The notes under the pieces were generated by a model. The model saw nothing but the letters and a program-made list of their open reading frames with translations. It did no database searches and had not been told where the DNA came from. This document shows, in pieces, positions 16,666-24,409 of a DNA stretch of 44,591 bases. The stretch comes from Methanothrix harundinacea (GTDB taxonomy: Archaea; Halobacteriota; Methanosarcinia; Methanotrichales; Methanotrichaceae), in assembly GCA_002506535.1 (NCBI GenBank), contig DAXT01000016.1:1-44591 (forward strand), read 5' to 3'. Within the stretch, counting starts at the first letter, position 1, and the number at the start of each line of letters is the position of its first letter. A program made the position numbers and the translations under genes.

Positions 16666-16887
16666 ATGAGCTGGACAGATAAGCGGATCAGAGAGTACCG
16701 GGAGGGCGAGGAGCCGACGGCTCTGGAGAAGCTGGCCCTGGAGCACGGCCACCCGGTCAACTTCGCCGCATCGATCCTGGCCCTGGCGTCCATGGCCTAC
16801 GGCCTCTGGACGCATCAGTGGATCTGGATCGGCCTGGGGGTCGTCCTGGGGGTCGTCGGCCACATCTACTGCTGGAGAGAGAAGTAG
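16666..16887 (+). CDS. Small two-helix membrane protein, unknown function
   Basis: The 73-residue protein starts with a charged N-terminus (MSWTDKRIREYREGEEPTAL), followed by two closely spaced hydrophobic segments (about residues 30-45 and 49-68) and a short WREK tail. TTATTTTTATATTA at about 16633-16646 lies 20-33 nt before the ATG, so a leaderless or short-leader transcript is likely. I do not recognise the family; the sequence gives no enzymatic motif. It is transcribed towards the restriction-methylase gene but separated from it by 210 bp and a tandem repeat. Confidence 0.65.
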   Translation: MSWTDKRIREYREGEEPTALEKLALEHGHPVNFAASILALASMAYGLWTHQWIWIGLGVVLGVVGHIYCWREK

Positions 16888-16893
16888 CAAGAT

Positions 16894-16938
16894 AGGCCAG
16901 AGAGGCCAGAGAGGCCAGAGAGGCCAGAGAGGCCGGAG
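16894..16938 (+). repeat. 9-bp tandem repeat (AGGCCAGAG)n
   Basis: AGGCCAGAG occurs as four perfect adjacent copies (16894, 16903, 16912, 16921) followed by a variant AGGCCGGAG at 16930. It lies just after the stop of the small membrane protein gene and about 160 bp before the restriction-methylase start. It is the only short microsatellite-like tract of this quality in the window. Confidence 0.9.
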
Positions 16939-17097
16939 GGGAGGCGGCCGGGGGGGGTCAGGATAGAGGGGTCGCCGCCGCCAGGGGGCCCAGGGCCGGG
17001 TCCGGTGGCCGGCCAGCCGGGGGCAGTTGGCCCGCAAGCCTGGGGTCTCTCTCGACAGATTTATCGGTCATGGGGGCCTCAGGAGATTCTGATCCCG

Positions 17098-20000
17098 ATG
17101 GCGAAGCGACCCTTCAATAACAGAAACCTCTTCTCAAACCACTATCTGGATAACCAGATCAGGTCCGCCCCCGAATGGGCGAGGGAAGACCACCTCGCCG
17201 CCTTCGTGGATTTGAAGCGGATCTACGAGGGGGAGGCTCCCTTCGTCGGGGGGATGAGCGAGGCGCAGCTGGAAGAGCGGCTCCTGCGGCGGGTCTTCGC
17301 CGTCATCCTCCCAAACTACGAGGTCCAGGGGGCGACGAAGTCCCGGGAATTTCCCGACTACGCCTTCTTCCCCGACCGGGAGGCCCGGGACCGGGCCCAG
17401 GCGAATAAGGACACCGACTCCTTCTTCAAGGGCGCTTTTGCCATCGGCGAGGTGAAGAGGTGGGATGCGGAGCTGGACAGGTTCGGAAGAGACCGCCAGG
17501 ACAAGAGGCGTAACCCCTCCTTTCAGATCTGGCTGTACCTGCAGGAGACGGAGCCTGGCTGGGGGGTCCTCACCAACGGCGAGAGGTGGCGGCTCTACCG
17601 GCAGGAGAGGCCCCTGGACGTCTACTACGAGGTGGACCTCCCGGCCCTTTTGGCCGGAGGCGACGTCGACGCCTTCCGGTACTTCTACTACTTCTTCAGA
17701 AAAGAGGCCTTCCTCCCAAACGAGAGGGGGGAGGTATTCCTCGAGGAGGTCCTGCGGGGGTCGGCCAATTATGCTCGGGAGATCGGGGAGAACCTGAAGG
17801 AGAACGTCTACCGGGCGATGAAGGTCCTCGCCGACGGTTTCATCCGCTGGCCGGAGAACCGCCTCGATCCGGCAGACCCGCAGACGAGGGTCCGGGTCCA
17901 GAGGAGCACCATGATCCTCCTCTACCGCTTTTTATTCCTGTTATACGCCGAGGGAAAGGAGCTTCTCGACCTAAAAGACGAGAGGTACGCCAGCTCTTAC
18001 AGCTTCGACAGGATCAAGAAGGAGGTGGCCCTCCGGCAGGACGGACCCGCCGCCCAGGGCTACCTCCCGATAAAGAGGTCGCTCTGGTCGGACCTCTCCG
18101 ACCTCTTCAGGCTGATCGACCGGGGTAGCGAGGACCTGGGGATCGGCGGGCTGATCGACGTTCCCGCCTACAACGGGGGGCTATTCGACCCTGCGAGGCA
18201 CCCCGACCTGGCGGATTGGACGGTCGGCGACTCTTACCTGGCCGAGGCGATCGACCTTCTCTCCCGGTCGGAGGCGGGGGCGGCCGGCGGAAGAGGAGGC
18301 GGGGGCAGAAAGAAGGACGAGGACGGAGACGCCGGCGGCGACGGGGGCGGCGACGGCAGCCGCGGGAAAGGGTTTGTCGACTACTCGACCCTGGAGATAA
18401 GACACCTCGGCTCGATCTACGAGGGGCTCCTGGAGTACAGCCTGGCGGTGGCCGGGGAGGACCTGGTCGTCTCCGGCGGGAGGGACCGGCGCTGGCTCAG
18501 CCTCGCCGAATACAACCAGGGCAAGAAGAAAGAGAAATCTTTCCAGGAGTTTTCGCAGTTTGACCGGGCGAGGGCCGGCGAGCTCTACCTGACGACCGAC
18601 CGGGGGGAGAGGAAGGCGACGGGCTCGTACTACACCCCCGACTACATCGTCGACTACATCGTCGAGAAGACGGTGGGGCCAGTGGTAAAGGAGAGGTGGG
18701 AGGAGGCGCTCTCCAAAAATGAGAGCCTCATCGACGCCACCCTCTCGGTGAAGGTCCTCGACCCGGCGATGGGCTCGGGCCACTTCCTGGTGGGGGCCGT
18801 CGAATACCTGGCCGGAAAGCTCCTCCAGGCCGCAGAGCGGGATATCGAGTGGGGGTGGGTCGAGGACAAAGGCCAGTTCACATCCGAGTGGGCGAAGAGG
18901 GAGGCGGTCTCCCACTCTATCTACGGCGTCGACTTAAACGAGCTGGCCGTCGAGCTCGCCAAGGTCTCGCTGTGGCTGATAACGATCGCAAAAGATAAGC
19001 CCCTTTCCTTCCTCGACCACCGGCTCAAGCAGGGCAACAGCCTCGTCGGCGCCCGCCTCTCGGACCTGATCCACTACCCGGGCTCGGCGAAGGCCGAGAA
19101 GGACCAGACGACGCTGCCCTCCTTCGTATCGCCCCGGTTCCTCACCCACCTGATCGGCAAGATCAGGGAACTGGAGGAGATCGGGGACGACTCCCTCTCC
19201 GATATCAAGAGGAAGGAGGAGGTCTTCGAGGAGTTTCGAAATCTTCCCGAGTACACGAAGGCGAAAGCTATCGCCAACGTTCATACCGCCGTCTACTTCG
19301 GCGGCGGGGTCGAGGCGAGGGCGACGCCGCAGGGGACGAAGGACGCCGACCAGGTCTACCACGACCTCTTCTGGGCCGTCGGCGGCGACGATGCCGAGTG
19401 GCGGCGCAAGACCTCCCCCCGGTGGTTTAGTGAGGCTCAGCGGATCGCCGGGGATAAGAGCTTCTTTCACTGGGAGCTGGAGTTTCCCGAGGTCTTCTTT
19501 GCGGGCGGCGCCGTCAAGGAGAGCCCCGGCTGGGACGCGGTGGTGGGAAATCCACCGTGGGTGGATGTCCAAGAAATAAATGATTCTGAGAAAGAGTTTC
19601 AGAGGCTAAAATACGAATCAGCACGAGGAAAATATGATCAATATGCTGTGTTCATAGAACTTGGTCTCGGCATTCTTTCATCCCGTGGATACCTCGGAGA
19701 AATCATACAAAGCAAGTTTCTTGTAACCGGCTATGGCGAAGGCTTGAGATCGGTTTTATCAGATAGGGCCAACGTAATCAGAATAGTAGATATGAATGAT
19801 GCACCAATCTTTGGAGATGTTACGACGTATCCTTTAATGATATTTCTAAAACAACGTATCGAAGAGTCCAGTTCGCAAGATACTGAAGTGATTAAATTTC
19901 CAAGCTCGAAATATATCAAATATGTAAAAGATATTAATCAAAAGTATTCGCAGCTGGTCAACTCCTTAATTTCGAAGGAAATACCTGAAGAAATAGATTC

Positions 20001-21264
20001 TTTTATTATGCCAGAGTCCAATTATCGAACGTCAAATCCATGGAGGCTTGAAAGCAAACAAGAAATGGCAATTTGGAGCAAAGTATTCAATTGCAGCACT
20101 CTCTTTCTCGATCAAACCCAAGCAATAAATCGATCTTTAACAATTGGCCTAAATGATGCATATGTTGGGAAGAGAGATGAGCTGCTCAAGTTAGGCGTCG
20201 AACCAGATCTTATTAAGCTATTGACCATGGCAAGAGATTTAAAAAGATACGCAGTTGAAAATAGTGAAAATTATATAATTTTTCCGTATATATCAAATGA
20301 GAAAGGCGAACCGATACTTATAAACCTTGAAGATTATCCTGGAGCAAAGAATTATTTTGAGAGCATTCGTAGCAAACTTGAATCCAGAAGGTGGTACGGC
20401 AAAACGATTGTCCAAGCTGGAATGGACTGGTATGGGTTTTTATATGTGAGTAAGTATTTGTTTAAACAGAAATTATTATTTCCAAAAATCGCCTCAACTA
20501 CACTTTTTGCATCCGATAATAAAGGAGATATAATATTGCTTGAACCTGCTTATATAGCAGCGTTAGATAGCGATTATTCCGAATTCTATTTATTGTCTAT
20601 CTTAAATAGCAAGCTCTTAACATGTCGTATTCGCCGTGAAACTACGACATTATCGGGCGGATTTATGGAACTCCAAGTTCAATATGTGGAACGTCTTCCC
20701 ATCCGCCGCATCTCCTTCTCCACCCCCGAGGCCGACCGCCGCCGCCTGGTGGAGGAGCTTTCGGCTTCTATCGCCGCCGGCCGGTTCGGCGAGGTCCTGA
20801 AGGCGGTCGACGGTTGGCTGCCGCAGGATGCCGAGGGCGAGGCAATCGCCTGGGGCGAGAGGTCCGACGTCGTCCACGACCTGCTCGCCCATTTAGCCGA
20901 GGAGATGATCCGGATGAACCGGGAGAAGCAGGAGGAGATCCGGGGCTTCCTCGCGTGGCTTGAGGATTTCACCGGCGCGAAGGTCGACGACCTCTCGAAC
21001 AAGACGAAAGTTCAGGCCTACTACGAGATCGAGTTCTCGGAGCTTCTCAGCGTCCTCAAGAAAAACAAGAAGAAGCTCGCCTGTGATCCCGGCCGCCGGG
21101 CCTTCGGCGAGGACCTGCGGCGGGAATACTCGGCGTCGGTGGAGAAGCTCGCGCCGCTCTTGCTGCGGATCGGGGAGGTCGACCGGCTCATCGATGCGAT
21201 CGTCTACCGGCTCTACGGCCTATCGGAGGAGGAGGTCGAGATCGTCGAGGGGAGCCTCGGGTGA
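17098..21264 (+). CDS. Type IIG-like restriction endonuclease / adenine-N6 methyltransferase (Eco57I-type)
   Basis: The 1388-residue protein combines nuclease, methylase and specificity parts. A PD-(D/E)xK-like site is seen in EFPDYAFF followed by GEVKRWD (Glu118, Lys120). The methylase SAM motif I is DPAMGSGHFL (from residue 555), followed by YGVDLNELAVELAKVSLWL and the catalytic NPPW (from residue 818). A Gly/Asp/Lys-rich low-complexity linker lies at about residues 398-425 (18290-18372). The presumed target-recognition region follows NPPW and is abruptly AT-rich. A conserved helical C-terminal domain (from about residue 1202) includes EEMIRMNREKQEEIRGFLAWL. GATTTATCGG at about 17057 is a likely TATA, making ATG 17098 the best start. 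No separate specificity or helicase gene is adjacent. Family known, target site unknown. Confidence 0.85.
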   Translation: MAKRPFNNRNLFSNHYLDNQIRSAPEWAREDHLAAFVDLKRIYEGEAPFVGGMSEAQLEERLLRRVFAVILPNYEVQGATKSREFPDYAFFPDREARDRAQANKDTDSFFKGAFAIGEVKRWDAELDRFGRDRQDKRRNPSFQIWLYLQETEPGWGVLTNGERWRLYRQERPLDVYYEVDLPALLAGGDVDAFRYFYYFFRKEAFLPNERGEVFLEEVLRGSANYAREIGENLKENVYRAMKVLADGFIRWPENRLDPADPQTRVRVQRSTMILLYRFLFLLYAEGKELLDLKDERYASSYSFDRIKKEVALRQDGPAAQGYLPIKRSLWSDLSDLFRLIDRGSEDLGIGGLIDVPAYNGGLFDPARHPDLADWTVGDSYLAEAIDLLSRSEAGAAGGRGGGGRKKDEDGDAGGDGGGDGSRGKGFVDYSTLEIRHLGSIYEGLLEYSLAVAGEDLVVSGGRDRRWLSLAEYNQGKKKEKSFQEFSQFDRARAGELYLTTDRGERKATGSYYTPDYIVDYIVEKTVGPVVKERWEEALSKNESLIDATLSVKVLDPAMGSGHFLVGAVEYLAGKLLQAAERDIEWGWVEDKGQFTSEWAKREAVSHSIYGVDLNELAVELAKVSLWLITIAKDKPLSFLDHRLKQGNSLVGARLSDLIHYPGSAKAEKDQTTLPSFVSPRFLTHLIGKIRELEEIGDDSLSDIKRKEEVFEEFRNLPEYTKAKAIANVHTAVYFGGGVEARATPQGTKDADQVYHDLFWAVGGDDAEWRRKTSPRWFSEAQRIAGDKSFFHWELEFPEVFFAGGAVKESPGWDAVVGNPPWVDVQEINDSEKEFQRLKYESARGKYDQYAVFIELGLGILSSRGYLGEIIQSKFLVTGYGEGLRSVLSDRANVIRIVDMNDAPIFGDVTTYPLMIFLKQRIEESSSQDTEVIKFPSSKYIKYVKDINQKYSQLVNSLISKEIPEEIDSFIMPESNYRTSNPWRLESKQEMAIWSKVFNCSTLFLDQTQAINRSLTIGLNDAYVGKRDELLKLGVEPDLIKLLTMARDLKRYAVENSENYIIFPYISNEKGEPILINLEDYPGAKNYFESIRSKLESRRWYGKTIVQAGMDWYGFLYVSKYLFKQKLLFPKIASTTLFASDNKGDIILLEPAYIAALDSDYSEFYLLSILNSKLLTCRIRRETTTLSGGFMELQVQYVERLPIRRISFSTPEADRRRLVEELSASIAAGRFGEVLKAVDGWLPQDAEGEAIAWGERSDVVHDLLAHLAEEMIRMNREKQEEIRGFLAWLEDFTGAKVDDLSNKTKVQAYYEIEFSELLSVLKKNKKKLACDPGRRAFGEDLRREYSASVEKLAPLLLRIGEVDRLIDAIVYRLYGLSEEEVEIVEGSLG
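19567..20693 (+). other. AT-rich target-recognition segment inside the restriction-methylase gene
   Basis: Base composition changes abruptly right after the NPPWVDV codons and returns to GC-rich at the codons for RLPIRRISF. Counting single 60-base rows, 19861-19920 holds 21 G/C (35%) while 19321-19380 holds 42 (70%). Codon use also shifts to A/T-ending codons. The segment spans about 375 codons and coincides with the region between methylase motif IV and the conserved C-terminal domain, where this family reads its DNA target. This is the pattern expected from replacement of the specificity region by a foreign allele. Confidence 0.85.
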
Positions 21265-21376
21265 TCTATTTTCTGTCCCGGGGCCGGTGGCGGAGGGGGC
21301 GTCCTCTTCCGGGGGCCTGCGGGTGACACGCGCCGCCCGGCGCTGCGGCGCCGGGCGGTCGGACGACGGGATCGAG
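20701..21376 (+). repeat. RM-3' module copy 1 (within and after the intact gene)
   Basis: This ~676-bp unit begins with ATCCGCCGCATCTCC and encodes the C-terminal ~188 residues of the restriction-methylase. It then continues past the stop through a conserved non-coding tail (TCTATTTTCTGTCC, GGGGCCGGTGGCGGAGG) to a GC-rich hairpin and the motif CGGACGACGGGATCGAGA. Homologous units recur at 22109-22785 and 24735-25412, with a deleted unit at 23590-23707. Confidence 0.9.
21333..21358. repeat. GC hairpin element, copy A
   Basis: Perfect 11-bp inverted repeat CCGCCCGGCGC / GCGCCGGGCGG with loop TGCG, followed directly by TCGGACGACGGGATCGAGA. Five copies of the element occur in the island. Confidence 0.9.
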
Positions 21377-21456
21377 AGAGGAGGGAGGTGGGCGCCGGGG
21401 CGGCTGTTGGGGCCTTTTATAAATCCAGAGATCAACTACGGGGTCTGAGATCCCTT

Positions 21457-21801
21457 TTATAGTCTGTAAATCTCGGAGAACTTTCTGTTGATCTCCCGCT
21501 TTAAATCGTCGCCGATCTCCCCCAGATCGCCGTAGATCAGAGACTTGTCTATCGTCGTGATCTTGTCGAGCTTTATGACCGAAGCGTCATTTAGCCCCGT
21601 TTCGTAGAAGGACGGGGTCTGGGCGTTTATAATGACCTCGGTCTCACCGGCAGAATTGGGGACCTTTGATGATATGAACGCCACAGTGGCGTCCCTCTTT
21701 CCAACATGAAGAACCAGAGCGGGCCTTATCTTCGTCTCCGTCATGTCAGTGAAGGGAAAAGGAACGAGAACGATCTTACCCTTCTGGACCTGGCCCCTCA
21801 A
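21457..21801 (-). CDS. PemK/MazF-family toxin
   Basis: The 114-residue protein has the PemK/MazF fold signature: GKIVLVPFPFTDMTETKIRPALVL near the N-terminus, VAFISSKVPNSAG and the SVIKLDKITTIDKSLI segment typical of the family's third conserved block. Such toxins are mRNA endonucleases neutralised by a small antitoxin. The start is TTG at 21801, 30 nt downstream of the antitoxin stop on the same strand, so the pair forms one operon with antitoxin first. It lies between RM-3' module copies 1 and 2. Confidence 0.88.
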   Translation of the reverse strand: MRGQVQKGKIVLVPFPFTDMTETKIRPALVLHVGKRDATVAFISSKVPNSAGETEVIINAQTPSFYETGLNDASVIKLDKITTIDKSLIYGDLGEIGDDLKREINRKFSEIYRL

Positions 21802-21830
21802 AATCGCGCCCCTTCAGCAGTTCACTTCGA

Positions 21831-22028
21831 TTATTTATATTTGACCTTCAGGTCTTTCAACGTATAGATGTCCGGCTCATCTTCTAGAAACTCAGCCAGC
21901 GAAGCCTCTGCCAGCTTCATAATCCCCCTGACCTCCTCCTCGCAGGTGAGATCGTCCACGGATCGAGGTTTCGAGCTTTGGGAGTTTGGGGGCTGTCTTC
22001 TCTCCTTCACTCCATCACCGGCCATCAT
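21831..22028 (-). CDS. Small antitoxin partner of the PemK/MazF toxin
   Basis: The 65-residue acidic protein (motifs DLTCEEEVRGIMKLAEASL and FLEDEPDIYTLKDLKVKYK) lies immediately upstream of the PemK-like toxin on the same strand, the usual antitoxin position. I do not recognise a DNA-binding fold with certainty. A clear paralogue, with matching GIMKLAEA.LAEFL..EP.IY.L.DLK, occurs at 24410-24655 without a toxin. Two adjacent ATG codons (22028, 22025) are possible starts. Its 5' flank abuts the RM-3' module copy 2. Confidence 0.75.
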   Translation of the reverse strand: MMAGDGVKERRQPPNSQSSKPRSVDDLTCEEEVRGIMKLAEASLAEFLEDEPDIYTLKDLKVKYK

Positions 22029-22108
22029 GAAGATGGAAAGGCGCGAAAAGGGTAAATAACTTTTGGAGCAACCAAAAAAACATCGACTTAAGCGCCTCCC
22101 TGTTTTTC

Positions 22109-22672
22109 ATCCGCAGCATCTCCTTCTCCACTCCCGAGGCCGACCGCCGCCGCCTGGTGGAGGAGCTGGCGGGCCTCTGCGCCGCCGACCGGTTCGGCGA
22201 GGTGCTGGAGGCGGTCGACGGCTGCCTGCCGAAAGACGCCGCAGGAGAGTTCGTCGCCGGGAGCGAGAGGTCCGACGTCGTCCACGACCTGCTCGCCCAT
22301 TTAGCCGAGGAGATGATCCGGATGAACAGGGAGAAGCAGGAGGAGATCCGGGGCTTCCTCGCGTGGCTTTCGGATTTCACCGGTGCGAAGGTCGACGACC
22401 TCTCCAACAAGACGAAAGTTCAGGCTTACTACGAGACCGATTTCGGCGAGCTTCTCGCCGTCCTCAAGAAAAACAAAAAGAAGCTCGCTGTCGACCCCGG
22501 CCGCCGGGCCTTCGGCGAGGACCTGCGGCGGGAATATTCGGCGTCAGTGGAGAAGCTTGCGCCGCTGCTGCTGCGGATCGACGAGGTCGACCGGCTGATC
22601 GATCTGGTGGTGTACCGGCTCTACGGCCTATCGGAGGCGGAGGTCGAGATCGTCGAGGGGAGCCTCTCGTGA
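22109..22672 (+). pseudogene. Restriction-methylase C-terminal fragment, copy 2
   Basis: The frame encodes about 187 residues closely matching the C-terminal domain of the 17098-21264 gene, including STPEADRRRL, LAHLAEEMIRMNREKQEEIR, LSNKTKVQAYYE, PGRRAFGEDLRREYSASVEK and the closing EVEIVEGSL. The nuclease, methylase and target-recognition parts are absent. No stop or frameshift interrupts the fragment; the first possible start is GTG 22157, giving 171 residues. Upstream it shares the segment GGTAAATAACTTTTGGAGCA with copy 3 but not with copy 1. One extra base near 22095-22107 relative to copy 3 changes the upstream frame. It may be a relic, or could be translated as a small protein. Confidence 0.85.
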
Positions 22673-22740
22673 TCTATTTTCTCTCCTGGGGCCGGTGGCG
22701 GAGGGGGCATCTTCTTCTGGGGGCCTGCGGGTGGCTTGCG

Positions 22741-22766
22741 CCGCCCGGCGCAGCGGCGCCGGGCGG
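22741..22766. repeat. GC hairpin element, copy B
   Basis: Perfect 11-bp inverted repeat CCGCCCGGCGC / GCGCCGGGCGG with loop AGCG, followed by the conserved CGGACGACGGGATCGAGA. Confidence 0.9.
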
Positions 22767-22851
22767 TCGGACGACGGGATCGAGAAAGGAGGGAAGGGAG
22801 GGCGTCAGAGCTGCTTTGCACTGAATTGACGCGGGCTGTGGGCGTGAGGAA

Positions 22852-22862
22852 GTATAAATATA
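22852..22862 (+). promoter_or_regulatory. TATA box of the MNT-HEPN operon
   Basis: The segment AGTATAAATATAATC lies about 25-35 nt before the ATG at 22886, with no strong Shine-Dalgarno between, which fits a leaderless transcript. Confidence 0.6.
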
Positions 22863-22885
22863 ATCAGATACATAGGACGTTGGCG

Positions 22886-23176
22886 ATGAAGCTTGAGGAG
22901 CTTTTGAAGTCTCGCCGTGATGAGATCCTCGCCATTGCCGCAAAATATGGGGTCCAAAACGTCCGGATATTCGGCTCCGTCGCCCGGGGCGAGGCCGATG
23001 ATAAGAGCGACCTCGACCTCCTGGTGGAGCCTCTGCCGGGCTTCACCCTCATAAAAAGCTCGGCGATGTCCCGCGAGCTGGAGGGGCTCCTCGGCCGCCA
23101 GGTCGACGTGGTGAGCGAACGGGGCCTAAGGGAGCGGATTCGTGACCGCGTTTTGAAGGAGGCCGTCCCCCTTTGA
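22886..23176 (+). CDS. mntA: MNT-type nucleotidyltransferase (antitoxin of MNT-HEPN pair)
   Basis: The 96-residue protein has the minimal nucleotidyltransferase signature GSVARGEADDKSDLDLLVE (GSx10DxD), plus a third acidic position in RQVDVVSE. In MNT-HEPN systems this enzyme AMPylates and silences the HEPN toxin. The next gene's start overlaps its stop (TTGA), so the two are coupled. The ATG at 22886 was chosen because the domain begins there and a TATA box sits about 30 nt upstream. The pair lies between RM-3' module copy 2 and the deleted copy 4. Confidence 0.88.
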   Translation: MKLEELLKSRRDEILAIAAKYGVQNVRIFGSVARGEADDKSDLDLLVEPLPGFTLIKSSAMSRELEGLLGRQVDVVSERGLRERIRDRVLKEAVPL

Positions 23177-23538
23177 GGTCAGACCGGGAGCTTCTCCTCG
23201 ACATCCTCGAAGCGATCGAAAAGATCGAGAGATACGCATCGAAGGGTAAAGACACCCTATTCGGGGACGAGCTCGTCCAGACCTGGATAGTCTATCACTT
23301 CCAGATCATAGGTGAGGCCGCAAACCATATTTCAGATTCACTGCAAAAAGAACATCCCGGTATCCCCTGGCCCGACATCGTAGCTATGCGAAACTTCCTC
23401 GTCCACCACTATTTTGGGATCGATCTGGAGCAGGTTTGGGACACGACAAATATCGATCTTCCGGTTCTGAAGGCAAATGTTGAGAAGATCCTCAAAGACC
23501 TCGACCCTGGGGAGGATCGACCGGGGTTTGTTAGTTAG
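23173..23538 (+). CDS. hepT: HEPN-domain RNase toxin (DUF86/HepT)
   Basis: The 121-residue all-helical protein shows the DUF86/HepT features: LLLDILEAIEKIERYASKGKDTLF at the start, YHFQIIGEAANHIS in the middle and the HEPN catalytic motif MRNFLVHHYFGID (R-x4-6-H). It is the probable RNase toxin of the MNT-HEPN pair. The TTG start overlaps the mntA stop by 4 nt. Length is normal and no damage is visible, so the module may be functional. Confidence 0.88.
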   Translation: MRSDRELLLDILEAIEKIERYASKGKDTLFGDELVQTWIVYHFQIIGEAANHISDSLQKEHPGIPWPDIVAMRNFLVHHYFGIDLEQVWDTTNIDLPVLKANVEKILKDLDPGEDRPGFVS

Positions 23539-23589
23539 GTCCTTAAACATCGAAGATAAACTGCTCTCTTTGAAAACCAGCTCTATTTC

Positions 23590-23707
23590 GTCCGCCGCAT
23601 CTCCTTCACCACCCCCGAGGCCGACCGCCACCGCCAGGCGGAGGAGCTTTCGGCTTCTATCGCCGCCCGGCGCTGCTGCGCCGGGCGGTCGGACGACGGG
23701 ATCGAGA
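23590..23707 (+). repeat. RM-3' module copy 4, internally deleted
   Basis: The first ~70 bp (TCCGCCGCATCTCCTTCACC through the codons for EELSASIAA) match the beginning of the module. They join directly to the module's terminal hairpin and CGGACGACGGGATCGAGA. About 560 bp found in the other copies is missing between them. The breakpoint lies at a shared GCCGCC sequence (GCCGCCGG in copy 1, GCCGCCCGG at the hairpin), which suggests recombination at a short homology. Confidence 0.85.
23663..23688. repeat. GC hairpin element, copy C
   Basis: Inverted repeat CCGCCCGGCGC / GCGCCGGGCGG with loop TGCT, followed by CGGACGACGGGATCGAGA. Confidence 0.9.
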
Positions 23708-23805
23708 AAGGAGGGAGGAGGGGCGCTTTGGCGGTGGCGCCCGGGGTAGGTCGTCAGAGCTGCTCTGCGCGGATGGGCCATGGTGGGGGCCGCGCCCTTG
23801 AAGCC

Positions 23806-24033
23806 CTAAGCTGTGACATACTCGCGGATCTCGACTTTGGCCCCCGCTTTCGCCGCCGCCTCCGCCGACGTCAGAAGCTCTGAAGCTACCTTTTCGTCGA
23901 CATAAGCTTCGCCGCAGATCTCGCAGATCTGGGCGGGGACCCCTTTGGTCACCATGATCAGACCGTCCCGCTCCAGGGTTACGGTCGTCGTCCCCGGCTC
24001 CGTCGAGCCCTTTTTACAGATGAGGCACCTCAT
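23806..24033 (-). CDS. YgiT-type zinc-finger antitoxin
   Basis: The 75-residue protein has two CxxC pairs, MRCLICKKG and QICEICGEAYV, and a short C-terminal region (LLTSAEAAAKAGAKVEIREYV). This is the YgiT/MqsA N-terminal zinc-binding form. It overlaps the stop of the DUF4258 gene by 4 nt (ATGA), and the upstream gene is the probable toxin. GAGGAGAAG within the DUF4258 3' end serves as its Shine-Dalgarno. A protein-identical copy exists at 25511-25738. Confidence 0.85.
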   Translation of the reverse strand: MRCLICKKGSTEPGTTTVTLERDGLIMVTKGVPAQICEICGEAYVDEKVASELLTSAEAAAKAGAKVEIREYVTA

Positions 24034-24317
24034 GATCTTCTCCTCGACAAATCCTCGTCCCACTTCTCCTGGTCTGGCTCGTAAACTGTCACTACAATGA
24101 CGGACCCCACCTCATTAATGGCGACTACCACGTGAATCGGGCGGCGTTCGCACCAGCCGAAGATCAGGCGGCTCGGGAAGGGCGTGTCCTCGGGATAGTC
24201 CTCTATGACGACCCCTTCCGAGAGAACCCTCTTTACATCCTCTACGCTGATATCCCGCTCAAACATCCGCTGCACCGCATGGATGCGGAATATCAAATCT
24301 CTGCCCTTCTGATCCAT
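24030..24317 (-). CDS. DUF4258-family putative toxin
   Basis: The 95-residue protein shows the DUF4258 pattern. FRIHAVQRMFERDISVEDVKRVL near the start is followed by VIEDYPEDTPFPSRLIFGW, RRPIHVVVAINEVGSVIVVTVYEPD and WDEDLSRR. Members usually sit next to YgiT-type zinc-finger proteins as toxin-antitoxin pairs and are presumed to be RelE-like ribonucleases; the activity is inferred. The YgiT gene overlaps its stop. Promoter-like AT-rich sequence (TTATTTATTAGATTATTTATAA, 24330-24351) lies just upstream on the minus strand. Confidence 0.82.
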   Translation of the reverse strand: MDQKGRDLIFRIHAVQRMFERDISVEDVKRVLSEGVVIEDYPEDTPFPSRLIFGWCERRPIHVVVAINEVGSVIVVTVYEPDQEKWDEDLSRRRS

Positions 24318-24409
24318 GTTTCAAAGGCCTTTTATTTATTAGATTATTTATAAATCATCCTCAGCGGCATTCGCCTATATTAAGCGTCCTGTTTCAACCT
24401 TTTTCAACC

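Larger units (their letters stand above)
22109..22785 (+). repeat. RM-3' module copy 2
   Basis: The full homologue of copy 1: coding C-terminal segment, stop, the TCTATTTTCT and GGGGCCGGTGGCGGAGG tail, hairpin and CGGACGACGGGATCGAGA. The TATA box of the MNT-HEPN pair follows about 65 bp later. Confidence 0.9.
23663..24054. repeat. Segmental duplication, unit 1 (pairs with 25367-25759)
   Basis: From the hairpin through the YgiT-type gene to the last 25 bases of DUF4258, this ~390-bp stretch is nearly identical to 25367-25759. Only a handful of substitutions are seen by eye. Homology ends at GACAAATCC in both units. This unit keeps the complete DUF4258 gene beyond the breakpoint; the second does not. 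Confidence 0.9.

Noticed and set aside
23338..23781. Minus-strand frame of 147 codons covering the deleted module copy and hepT 3' end
   Set aside because: It is a composite of hairpin sequence and antisense hepT; similar shadow frames recur at every module copy.
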